Assembly (NCBI RefSeq): GCF_032163395.1
Contig: NZ_CP119968.1
Coordinates: forward strand, 1,411,501-1,475,500
Direction of reading: 5' to 3'
Length of the DNA: 64,000 bases
DNA from: Gloeocapsopsis dulcis
GTDB taxonomy: Bacteria; Cyanobacteriota; Cyanobacteriia; Cyanobacteriales; Chroococcidiopsidaceae
Part shown: one piece after another, positions 54,463-63,460 of the stretch
Position numbering within the stretch: position 1 is the first letter of the stretch
Layout: each line of letters starts with the position of its first letter
The notes under the pieces: generated by a model
What the model was told of the DNA's origin: nothing
The model's input: the letters and a program-made list of their open reading frames with translations, nothing else
The model's database searches: none
Made by a program: the position numbers and the translations under genes

Positions 54463-55728
54463 TTACTCTGAATCAGAACTAGCTTCATCTTCACTGGCTA
54501 CTTCAGCGTCTTGTGCTTGTTCAGATTCACCATCTTGTGCTTCTTGTCTTAGCTGTTCGACTTCTGGCGGTACGATAGGTTCGTAAAATTCAGCGACTTC
54601 CCAATCTTGCGTTAACCAAATTGCACCGAATGGAAGGAGATAAAAAATTGCTGCAATGTAACCAATTGCAGCGACTCGACCTGCTGTCACAAAATCTGCT
54701 GATTTTTCGGCAAGCCACACAGGCAGTCTCCGCGTGTACTTAATTGGGTAAAGTAGTGCGATCGCATAGAGATCAAACACCATGTGTACCATCGCTACTG
54801 TTAGTGATGCTACCCCTTCTGCACCTCCATCGGTTGCTAGTGAAAGGGCTGCGAGTAAAGCTGTGGTAGAAGTACCGATATTTGCACCCAAGAAATACGG
54901 TAAGGCTTGCATTGCAGCTACTATACCTAGTGCGATAATTGGCACAATAACGGAAGTTGTAATACTCGAACTTTGAACAGCAACAGTGATTAATAATCCA
55001 AACCCCATTGCTTGCCACCACGAACCAAAGAGATACTTCTTAATTTTTTCCTGTAAATTCTCGTCGAGAATTGCCTTGAGTGCTTTAACCAATCCCCTCA
55101 AGGAAAAGTACAGTAAAGCAAAAGCAATAATCAAAACAATCCAACCTGTCTCTTGAGTCAAACCAACAATAAAATCAGCAATTGGCTCGACTATATAATC
55201 CAGCGGGCTGAAAAGTTCGATTGCACCACCACCAACGAGGACATTAGTTAACCCTGTAGCTGACCAAGACAAAAGCCGTGTAAATATTTCTATCACTAGA
55301 AAAAGAACAGCAGCAATGATGTTGAAGAAATCCAGCACCATTGAACCAGTAAATGCCCGCTTGAACTCTTCTTTATTGCGGAAGTGACCTAACGCAACAA
55401 TGGTATTTGTTACACTCGTACCAATATTTGCTCCTAGCATTACAGGAATTGCTGCCTGTGGAGTAATTGTTCCTGCAGCCACCAGCGCAACTGTTAAAGA
55501 AGTAGTTGTTGAGGAACTTTGAACAAGTGTGGTAGCTAAAATCCCAGTGAAAAAGCCTGTAATTGGATTTGCAGTACTGGCTAATAAGGTTTCAGCAGCA
55601 TCATCACCTATTAACTCAAAAGCTTCACCTAAGAGGTCAAGGCTAGTAAAGAAAAGTATTAATGCAAGTATTAAACCAGCAATATTCCAGATACCGCCTG
55701 ATGGTAAAGCTCGTGTAAGACGTTCCAT
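54463..55728 (-). CDS. Na/Pi cotransporter family protein
   Basis: 421 residues. Two inverted repeats each carry the hallmark QSSS motif: 'TTLVQSSSTTTSLTVALVA' and 'ITVAVQSSSITTSVIVPII', each followed by 'GANIGTS' (TN or TT). About nine membrane helices. The tail is very acidic (Glu/Asp/Ser-rich, 'EQAQDAEVASEDEASS'). Family members import phosphate with sodium (NptA/SLC34-like, YjbB). Located alone, 72 bp upstream of the APC permease in the same direction, so possibly co-transcribed. Confidence 0.92.
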   Translation of the reverse strand: MERLTRALPSGGIWNIAGLILALILFFTSLDLLGEAFELIGDDAAETLLASTANPITGFFTGILATTLVQSSSTTTSLTVALVAAGTITPQAAIPVMLGANIGTSVTNTIVALGHFRNKEEFKRAFTGSMVLDFFNIIAAVLFLVIEIFTRLLSWSATGLTNVLVGGGAIELFSPLDYIVEPIADFIVGLTQETGWIVLIIAFALLYFSLRGLVKALKAILDENLQEKIKKYLFGSWWQAMGFGLLITVAVQSSSITTSVIVPIIALGIVAAMQALPYFLGANIGTSTTALLAALSLATDGGAEGVASLTVAMVHMVFDLYAIALLYPIKYTRRLPVWLAEKSADFVTAGRVAAIGYIAAIFYLLPFGAIWLTQDWEVAEFYEPIVPPEVEQLRQEAQDGESEQAQDAEVASEDEASSDSE

Positions 55729-56070
55729 GCTCTTAAGGCGACTGTTAACAACATCACCTCAAGGCTACATAGTTGCATTTCATTGCGTCGTTAAAATTCA
55801 GTTAATAAAAGGTTAAACAAGATATAAAGATCAGTGATTTATCCCTATCAGCATAAGTTATTATTGAGACTTTCTCGTATTCTTAAGTACTCTTTAACTA
55901 CTATGCAGTGCCGATAACAATTTAACGGCTTCAACCATTTACCCATTTACTTTGATCAATTCCATCAAAGCTTAATATTTTTGAGATTATCTCTGCTCTT
56001 GGACTGATGTTTCTAAACCACAAGGCGTTGATAACTTTAATATCAAGCATCAAATAAAAAGGGGAAAATC
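55729..56070. other. Intergenic region between divergent genes
   Basis: 342 bp holding promoters of the Na/Pi transporter (minus) and the small acidic protein (plus). No Pho-box-like direct repeat was confidently identified by eye and no frame of note was seen. Confidence 0.45.
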
Positions 56071-56283
56071 ATGAACCCTGAACAAAGTAAACCCAATATT
56101 CCAGCAGGATACAACACAGAAGATACAACTGGTGTTACATCTGATGTTGCTACTGAGGAAATAGATCAAAATACTGCCAGTCAAAATCCGCAATATACAG
56201 ATACAGAGACTCCTGATGATACTACTCCTGCTCCTGGAGAAAACGTTGTTGATCGTCAAATAGATATTATTGCTCGGATGTAA
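56071..56283 (+). CDS. Small acidic, probably disordered protein
   Basis: 70 residues with AAAAGGGGAAA as a good ribosome site just upstream of the ATG. Composition is Thr/Asp/Glu/Pro-rich ('TEDTTGVTSDVATEEID', 'TETPDDTTPAPGENVV') with no hydrophobic core, so it is likely unstructured. A conventional terminator follows at 56317, which supports a real short transcript. I do not recognise a family; a stress-related or chaperone-like small protein is one possibility, without direct evidence. Confidence 0.65.
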   Translation: MNPEQSKPNIPAGYNTEDTTGVTSDVATEEIDQNTASQNPQYTDTETPDDTTPAPGENVVDRQIDIIARM

Positions 56284-56316
56284 TAAGTAGTAAGCTCAGT
56301 ATGAGGATCTTTAATT

Positions 56317-56354
56317 CTCGCCCTTGAAATTTACTTGAGGGCGAGTGTTTTTTT
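56317..56354 (+). terminator. Intrinsic terminator after the small acidic protein gene
   Basis: A perfect 8-bp stem CTCGCCCT/AGGGCGAG (56317-56324 and 56338-56345) with a 13-base loop, followed by TGTTTTTTTT. It is a textbook rho-independent terminator 34 bp after the stop codon. Confidence 0.88.
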
Positions 56355-56587
56355 GGAATTTTATCATGCTTGCATTAACTCTATATTAAAGATTGTTTAT
56401 TTTTTTATTAAGCATGAAAACATAGTGAAATGTATATAATTTGTAGTAAATTTTCTAATATAGAATCTATTGACCAATTCTATATTTAGTTAACAAAGAA
56501 ATGTGGACGACAATTCATAAGTAAATTCAGCTCAACCATCACAATACTAAACATATATTGTTGTAAGTCTCCTAGAGGTTGAGTTGC

Positions 56588-56935
56588 ATGAACAAATTGC
56601 TAATTATTGGCGGTAGCGATGCAGGAATCAGTGCAGCTTTACGTGCCAAAGAAGTTAATTCAAGTGTTGACGTCACAGTTGTTGTAGCAGATCGTTTTCC
56701 CAATTACAGTATTTGTGGATTGCCATTTTATCTCAGTGGTGAGGTGACAGATTGGCACGACTTAGCTCATAGAACAGCCTCAGAGATTGCAGATACAGGG
56801 GTTAATCTTTTACTTGACTGTACAGCTCAAACTGTCGATCCTCAGCAAAAAATTGTTACGGCTGTAGGGCATGGTCAGCAACATCAGTTAAACTACGACC
56901 AACTTATTATCGGAACAGGTGCTATATCCGAATAA
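56588..56935 (+). pseudogene. FAD/NAD(P) disulfide-reductase-like protein, N-terminal fragment
   Basis: From the ATG at 56588 the sequence is the start of a CoA-disulfide/NADH oxidase-type flavoprotein: 'MNKLLIIGGSDAGISAALRAKE' (GGxxAG FAD fold), 'NYSICGLPFYLSGEV' with the redox Cys, and 'YDQLIIGTGA'. It is lost after 115 codons, where normal proteins run to about 450-550. The last codons already belong to the following NRPS sequence. The junction falls at about 56917-56925, where the oxidoreductase text changes into NRPS text in another frame. A deletion or recombination fused the two. Confidence 0.78.
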
Positions 56936-58853
56936 TACTAAGATTGAATATCCACAACAGCAATGTATTCATCAGTTGTTTGAGGCACAAGTAGAACGCA
57001 CACCTGATGCAGTAGCAGTCGTATTTGAATCGGAGCAGTTAACCTATCAGGAATTAAACGCCAGAGCCAATCAACTAGCGCATTACTTGCGCTCCTTGGG
57101 AGTCAAACCAGAGGTATTGGTGGGGATTTGTGTAGAGCGATCGCTTGCTATGGTCATCGGCTTATTAGCTATACTCAAAGCAGGTGGTGCTTATGTACCG
57201 CTAGATCCAGCTTATCCCTAAGAAAGATTAGCTTATATGTTGTCTGAAACTCAACTATCGGTTGTGTTAACTCAGCAATCCCTAGTTGAACAACTCCCAG
57301 CACATCAGGCACATACAGTTTACTTAGATACAGATTGGGAGCAGATTGCTCAGGAAAGCCAAACTAACCCGATCAATACGAATACAGTTAACAATTTAGC
57401 TTATGTAATTTACACCTCTGGTTCCACAGGCAAACCCAAGGGGGTGCTTGGTATTCATCAAGGTGCAGTCAATCGGTTTCATTGGATGTGGAAAACTCAT
57501 CCCTTTACTCAACAAGAAGTTTGTTGTCAAAAGACATCTTTAAACTTTGTTGATTCAGTTTGGGAAATTTTTGGACCTTTACTTCAAGGAATAACCACAG
57601 TAATTGTGCCAGAGCAAGTTGTGAAAGACCCACAACAGTTGATAACTATTCTGGTAGACAAAAATGTTACACGATTAGTACTTGTCCCTTCTTTATTACG
57701 TGTAGTATTAAATACAGATAATCTCTTACACTTGCAATTACCCAAGCTAAAGTTGTGGATTAGCAGTGGCGAAGCCCTATCTACTGATATCCTCAGACAA
57801 TTTCAGCAGAGTTTACCAGATAGTACCTTGTTAAATCTTTACGGTTCATCAGAGGTATCTGCTGATGTCACCTGTTACAAGATTACCCCACAAACACCCC
57901 TATCAGCATCTGTTTTAATTGGTCGTCCAATTGCTAATACGCAGATATATATACTGGATACTAGTCAACAACCTGTTCCTGTAGGTGTACCAGGTGAAAT
58001 ATATATAGGTGGTGACCAACTAGCAAGAGGTTACTTAAACCGTCCTGATTTGACAGCAGAAAAATTCATCCCCAATCCATTTAGCGACAAAGCCGCGCGT
58101 CTGTACAAGACAGGAGACTTAGCACGCTATTTACCCAATGGAGAAATAGAATACATTGGTCGCATTGACAATCAGGTTAAGATACGTGGTTTCCGCATTG
58201 AACTAGGAGAAATTGAAGCTTTAATCACTCAACATCCCGCAGTGCAAGAAACTGTTGTTATTGTCAGAGAGGATATACCTGGAGACAAAAGACTAGTAGC
58301 TTATATGGTATTTAAACAGGAATTAGTCCCTAAATTTAGTGAACTACGAAGCTTTCTCAAAGAAATACTGCCCAATTATATGATACCTACTGCCTTCGTA
58401 CCCATAAAGGCACTGCCCCTCACACCAAATGGCAAAGTGAATCGTCGGGCGTTACCAGCACCAGATAATTTTGAACCAGAATTGCGAACAACTAGTGTCC
58501 AACCACGAAATCATCTGGAAATTTCCATCGCCAGTGTTTGGCAGAAGGTATTAAAGATAGAAAACATAGGCATCTACGATAATTTCTTTGAAATTGGTGG
58601 ACATTCATTATTATTGCTTCAGGTTCATAGTCAACTGTGTGAAATATTCTCTACAAATTTATTAGTAATCGATCTATTCAAGTATCCAACGATCAGTTCT
58701 CTTGCTGATTTTCTCGGTTTAGCAAACACAAACGAATTATCCAATGTTCACCAAACTGAAGCTAAAAATGAACAATTAAAAAAAGGTAAAACACGAATTA
58801 ACCAATTTTTAAAAATTAGTAAAAGAATTAGAAATTTTTCCAACAACCTCTAA
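56919..58853 (+). pseudogene. NRPS adenylation-carrier module with internal stop (5'-truncated)
   Basis: An adenylation domain starts at 'IHQLFEAQVERTPDAVAVVF' and is cut by TAA at 57219-57221, where 'AYPQERLAYML' is expected (CAA to TAA). The same frame resumes to 58853: A3 'YTSGSTGKPKGVL', A5 'NLYGSSEVSADV', A7/A8 'YKTGDLARYLPNG' and 'RGFRIELGEIEA', A10 'PNGKVNRRALP', then a PCP ('FFEIGGHSLLLLQ') with the phosphopantetheine Ser. No condensation domain is left. Pocket residues read by eye as V-D-W-L-I-S-L-A-D, which resembles the beta-alanine code I remember from bleomycin NRPS. The 3' end overlaps the convergent gene by 4 bp. Confidence 0.83.
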
Positions 58854-59839
58854 GGTGTGTTGACGAGATATTTAAACAAATCATCAATTATTCTATTAGC
58901 CCCAAACGGACCACCAACACTCCAGTCTACTTGATAGACTCGGTTATTTTGCACCGCTTGAAGCTGTGCCCAAATAGGCTGTTTCAAAAAAGACATGGGA
59001 TCTGGGGTCTCTTCAGCCCAGTCATCAACAAACAAAACATCTGCATCATGGTTGGGTAACATTTCAATACTTGATATTAAGGAGGATTCTTTTTGATTTT
59101 GTTGGATTAATGGACGAGTTAAACCTATATCATTAATAATTTGACTAGGAATTGTAAAATCTGATCTATAGGTGTAAATATTTTGTCCTTCAAGAGCAAT
59201 CACAGATACAGTTATTTTCTCTAACTTTTCTCCTAATTGTTGCCGTAATTTTTTAATTCGCTCTTGATACACAACTAATAATTCCTCAGCTTGATCGCCT
59301 TTTCCTAGTACATGAGCAATGTATCGCAGCCTTTCCTTGAAATCTTGCAATTCGAGAGAGTTAATTAATATTGTGGGTGCAATTTCTGAAAGTAGTTCAT
59401 AATAATTCTTTTGAAAATGCGTTCCCAAAATCAAATCTGGCTTGAGGGTGAGAATCTTTTCTATGGAGGGTTGGCTAATATTACCGACTGTTGGAATATC
59501 AACAACTAACTCAGGAGGAATCCCCCGAAAACGCTCACCCTCGTGAGGCCAGTAAGCACTACCAATTGGTTTGACACCCAATGCCAAAACGGAATCAAGA
59601 ATCAACATATCGTGTAAAACGATGACTCTTTGTGGAGCAACAGGAATCCTGACTTCACCTAAAGCATGGTTAACAACTTGTGTGGCTATTGGCGATCGCA
59701 TTTTTGAGCTTGGTTGCATTTTTAGCTGGGATGTATTGCTGTGACAAGCTGCGATCGCTAAAATAGCCACTGTGATCACAAAGATGGAAATCAATTTGAC
59801 AAGTCTAGAAGAAAAAGTCAGTTTCACTAGTAGCCACAC
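58850..59839 (-). CDS. Siderophore-binding lipoprotein of an iron ABC transporter (FecB/FhuD-like)
   Basis: 329 residues with a signal and lipobox ending at Cys32 ('AILAIAAC'), so lipid-anchored in the periplasm. The Peripla_BP_2 fold shows 'PQRVIVLHDMLILDSVLALGV', 'VGNISQPSIEKILTLKPDLIL' and 'WAQLQAVQNNRVYQVDWSVG'. It captures ferric siderophore passed by the TonB receptor encoded 2 bp upstream (59842) and hands it to a permease not in this window. GTG start at 59839, or GTG four codons later. The two genes are clearly an operon. Confidence 0.92.
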   Translation of the reverse strand: MWLLVKLTFSSRLVKLISIFVITVAILAIAACHSNTSQLKMQPSSKMRSPIATQVVNHALGEVRIPVAPQRVIVLHDMLILDSVLALGVKPIGSAYWPHEGERFRGIPPELVVDIPTVGNISQPSIEKILTLKPDLILGTHFQKNYYELLSEIAPTILINSLELQDFKERLRYIAHVLGKGDQAEELLVVYQERIKKLRQQLGEKLEKITVSVIALEGQNIYTYRSDFTIPSQIINDIGLTRPLIQQNQKESSLISSIEMLPNHDADVLFVDDWAEETPDPMSFLKQPIWAQLQAVQNNRVYQVDWSVGGPFGANRIIDDLFKYLVNTP

Positions 59840-59841
59840 AG

Positions 59842-62547
59842 TTAAAAGGTAATAGACACGGAACCCACAACAGAGAAAGGCGCACCAGGCATTACGCCAC
59901 CTTCCCGAAACTCATTAGTTCCCACAAAATATTGGGTGTTAAACACGTTTTGAAAGTTAATTTGCGCTCTCCAATTATCTCGACGATAAAAGATAGACGC
60001 ATCTGTTCGCAAATAACTGGGAACCGCAAATGAATTTACTAAATCAGCTTCTCGTTCTCCAACGTAGTATAAACCTAAACCAAATCCTAACCCCTCCAAA
60101 GTCCCTTGCTGAATCTGATAAGTGTTCCACAAACTAAAAGAGTGACGCGGTGTAAAGATAAACCGATTGCCAACAGGAATTCTATTATCTTGGCTGACAA
60201 AGGCATCTGTATAAGCATAGGCAGCAATCATATTCCATCCAGGTGAAATTTCCCCGGAGATATCTAACTCAACACCTCGACTTTTGACTTCTCCAGTCAC
60301 AACTGAAAAACTTCGATTATCTGGATCAGTTGTGGGTATGTTTGTCTTTGTAATATCAAAATATGCCAGAGTTGCAGTTACCCTATCACTTAAATCAGCT
60401 TTAACACCTACTTCATACTGGGTTGCTTTTTGTGGTGGGGGTGCAGAACCATCTGCTAGGTTAGCTGTATTTGGCTCAAATCCTTGAACAAACGATGCGT
60501 ACAGGGAAACAGGCTGTATCGGCTGATAAACTAAACCAACTCTGGGACTGAATACAGAAGTTGTTCGTTCTGTAGTTGTTGACGTGATTAAGTTATCAAT
60601 TTTTCTTTGAAAACTATCAAATCGTCCACCTAGTAATAGCTTCAAATTATCTGTAAAAGCAATTTGGTCTTGCAGGTAGAAAGCATAAGTTGTAAAGTTT
60701 TCATCTCGCTGGGTACCAAATGGAAAGGAGTTAAATCTAAATCGGTCTGTGGAGTAAACAGGGCTAAAAATATTAAACGGTGTATCAAGGTCAACGCCAC
60801 CAAAAAATATCCTGCGGTTACGGGTTTCTCTACCAAGCTCAAACCCAATCAACAATTTATGTTCGATTGAACCTGTTTTAAAATTTCCCGTAATGTCTAA
60901 ATTATTGAAGTAAGAACTAACCGAGTCGTCTGACGTAAAACGTTGCCTTGAAGAAAATTCTCCCGTGGCCTCATCGAAATTAGAATAACCTCCTTGCGCC
61001 CTACGCAAGTTACTCGATCTAACAGCAAATGTATTACGCACAGACCAATCTTGGCTAAAGCGATGCTCGAATGTTGCACTCAGGTTATATCGTTGGAGGT
61101 CATCTTTCCCAAACGGATCTCCAAAATCCCCCGACTCACATAAAGCGCGGCTTCTGGGAATGTCAGCCACTCCTCGTCCCACCGCCGGAACACCACAGAT
61201 AAAAGTTGCACTAGAGTCAATAAACTCCAAATCAAGTGCTAACTTTGTGTCAGGAGAGATTCTCCACTCAAGGCTAGGTGCTAAGAAATATCGCTCTGAG
61301 TTGGCGAACTCCACAAAGCTGCGCGCTCTGTTATACGAGCCAACAAAGCGATACAAAACGGTTTTTTCCGGATTGAGAGGTCCAGAGATGTCAAATGATG
61401 GGCGATACTCTTCAAAACTCCCTACAGAAAAGCCTAGATTATAGTAAGGTTCGCTCAGAGGCTTTTTAGTAACTAAATTGATAATTCCTCCAGGGCTACC
61501 CTGACCAAAGAGTACAGAGGCTGGTCCTTTGAGTACCTCAACTTGCTCAATGTTATCTGTATTAGAGTTGTCATAGGCAAAACCACCAAGTGAAGTACCA
61601 TTTCTAAAAAATGAGTCAAAACTTGCAAACCCACGTAAGCGAGGTATGGCAACATTTCCACCGTAAATTTCTGAGTTAGTACCACTGACATTTTGCAGTG
61701 CTTCTCCCACATTAGTAACGCCCCTGTCTTCAATTACTTGACGCGGTACAACTTGAATAGAGGCGGGAATATCTCGAAGTGGTGTATCGGTACGGGTTGC
61801 CGTTGATGCATTAGGTACACGATACCCCGCATCCTGCTCTGCGGTCACTACCAACTCAATTAGCTCATTCTCTTGTACTGATGATTCCTCTGGCGGTATT
61901 TCACCCATGGGCTGCTCAACCCCAGGCTGCACTGCAATTGCCGCAGGTGTCAAACCAAAAATCAATCCTTCATCACCTTCAAAGAACTCAACCGTTGGCA
62001 ATCCTGTTTCACCCGCCACTGTCACCCGAATCGTATTGGCATCAAAGTTAGTCACAGTTATCTCAGTAATCCCATCAACAGGGTTTTGAGAACGAAATGT
62101 GAACCCATCACCCCTGGGTAAACGCAATTGAGCATTGGGAATGTCAGCGATAAAGTCATTCTCAGTACTGCGATTCGTAATTTGTAGTTGTTCCCCCTGA
62201 GTCGTCTGTAATATCACCTCCACACCTTGTTCAGTGGGATTAGCTTGCACTCCCGTCACCTGTATTACCTCAGAGGAAGCTGGCGACTGTACGAGTAGTT
62301 CCGCACTCTGGGAAACCTGCGAAATCTGACTCAGCTGAAGAATCTTTCTGTTGCTGGAAGCCAATACCGGAGATTTACTGCTTACAAACTCTTTGTCTGT
62401 AATTGCGATCGCGTCATGTAATGCAGATTTTTCGACTGTCGCAGTAGAAGATCCATCTTGAGTTTTTTCACTTCTAGCAGGAGTGCTAATCAACACCACA
62501 ACTACACCTGTCAGCAACAAACTTTGAAATAACTTATCTAACTTCAT
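59842..62547 (-). CDS. TonB-dependent siderophore receptor with AMIN domain
   Basis: 901 residues. After a signal peptide (about 1-27) and a linker, an AMIN domain lies at about 92-205 ('VTGVQANPTEQGVEVILQT', 'FTFRSQNPVDGITEITV'). The plug spans about 248-365 ('DIPASIQVVPRQVIEDRGV', 'VLKGPASVLFGQGSPGGIINL'). The 22-strand barrel ends in 'VVGSVSITF' with the terminal Phe. The combination is typical of cyanobacterial ferrisiderophore receptors (FhuE/FcuA/IutA-like). It imports ferric siderophore through the outer membrane with TonB energy. The substrate may be the product of the NRPS/PKS genes on either side. Confidence 0.95.
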   Translation of the reverse strand: MKLDKLFQSLLLTGVVVVLISTPARSEKTQDGSSTATVEKSALHDAIAITDKEFVSSKSPVLASSNRKILQLSQISQVSQSAELLVQSPASSEVIQVTGVQANPTEQGVEVILQTTQGEQLQITNRSTENDFIADIPNAQLRLPRGDGFTFRSQNPVDGITEITVTNFDANTIRVTVAGETGLPTVEFFEGDEGLIFGLTPAAIAVQPGVEQPMGEIPPEESSVQENELIELVVTAEQDAGYRVPNASTATRTDTPLRDIPASIQVVPRQVIEDRGVTNVGEALQNVSGTNSEIYGGNVAIPRLRGFASFDSFFRNGTSLGGFAYDNSNTDNIEQVEVLKGPASVLFGQGSPGGIINLVTKKPLSEPYYNLGFSVGSFEEYRPSFDISGPLNPEKTVLYRFVGSYNRARSFVEFANSERYFLAPSLEWRISPDTKLALDLEFIDSSATFICGVPAVGRGVADIPRSRALCESGDFGDPFGKDDLQRYNLSATFEHRFSQDWSVRNTFAVRSSNLRRAQGGYSNFDEATGEFSSRQRFTSDDSVSSYFNNLDITGNFKTGSIEHKLLIGFELGRETRNRRIFFGGVDLDTPFNIFSPVYSTDRFRFNSFPFGTQRDENFTTYAFYLQDQIAFTDNLKLLLGGRFDSFQRKIDNLITSTTTERTTSVFSPRVGLVYQPIQPVSLYASFVQGFEPNTANLADGSAPPPQKATQYEVGVKADLSDRVTATLAYFDITKTNIPTTDPDNRSFSVVTGEVKSRGVELDISGEISPGWNMIAAYAYTDAFVSQDNRIPVGNRFIFTPRHSFSLWNTYQIQQGTLEGLGFGLGLYYVGEREADLVNSFAVPSYLRTDASIFYRRDNWRAQINFQNVFNTQYFVGTNEFREGGVMPGAPFSVVGSVSITF

Positions 62548-63460
62548 TTATCCATTCACACTCAATCACACTATTTGTTCGTGCCCAAAGACACAATGAG
62601 TAGATTTGAAAAATATTGTCATTTAAATAGCGTTTAAATGGTACAACCAGGTGACATAAAACACAAGCCTATTAATAATTTCTTCTAATTAGTGTGCTAC
62701 ATAACAAACAGCAACTATTCTTAAACTAAGTATTCAGTTAATATAGGTTACAAATATTACAAGTATGGTTAAATCACTTCTATTATCAAGAATTACAACC
62801 TCCAAATAGTGTATCCAACCATGAATTAGCGCAAAATACAGCTAAATTGATTTAGTCCTCCGCAAACAACGTAGAGATAATAAGTCTTGAAAACAATCCT
62901 AATATCTTTTTGCCATCTATCAAAAGATATAAAGTTCTGTTATTAGATTAACTAATAGATGTCCAAAATAATAATAATATTAATGGCTTAAGCTGTTGCG
63001 AATGCTACTGATTTTCGTTATTGTAGGACAAGCTAAATAAAAATAGCTGTCAATAAATCAATCAAGACTACCTAAAAGATTGCTGTTATTAGCGCATAAC
63101 TCAGTAACAAAACCATCAAGTCTGGCTGCAGTAATCATCGCACATCTGGACCTAAGTATTAGGAACTGATACAGACAACGATTTTTTCACTCAACTTACA
63201 AAGCCTCATAAGGAATACCCCTTAATTTTCTGTTTTGAAATACTAAAAGTAAGGCTGCTTTGTATAAACGTAAATATTGCAGTTTTGTTATCAAACAGAG
63301 ACATTAAAAGTTTGTTTCGATCATTGCTCAACTTCGTTACTATTCCTATCTGAAGTCAAAAATATGATTAGTGGATGGAATAGGTTCAAGGAACACTAAT
63401 ACAAAAAAGCTTTGGATAGGTTTTTCCGCTGATAAAAAGCAGTAAATAGAGTTAAATACA
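62548..63460. other. Long AT-rich regulatory region between TonB receptor and PKS gene
   Basis: 913 bp without a convincing frame, separating divergent siderophore uptake and biosynthesis genes. It includes a 9-bp perfect stem ATATCTTTT/AAAAGATAT with an 11-base loop (62902-62930) and a perfect palindrome TATTAG-ATTAA-CTAATA (62941-62957). Iron-dependent control is expected here, but no Fur box was convincing by eye. Confidence 0.5.
62902..62957. promoter_or_regulatory. Two adjacent inverted repeats upstream of siderophore genes
   Basis: ATATCTTTT (62902-62910) pairs with AAAAGATAT (62922-62930); 10 bp further, TATTAG (62941-62946) pairs with CTAATA (62952-62957). Both are perfect dyads in the shared upstream region. 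They may be operator sites or chance in AT-rich DNA; no known consensus was matched. Confidence 0.35.
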
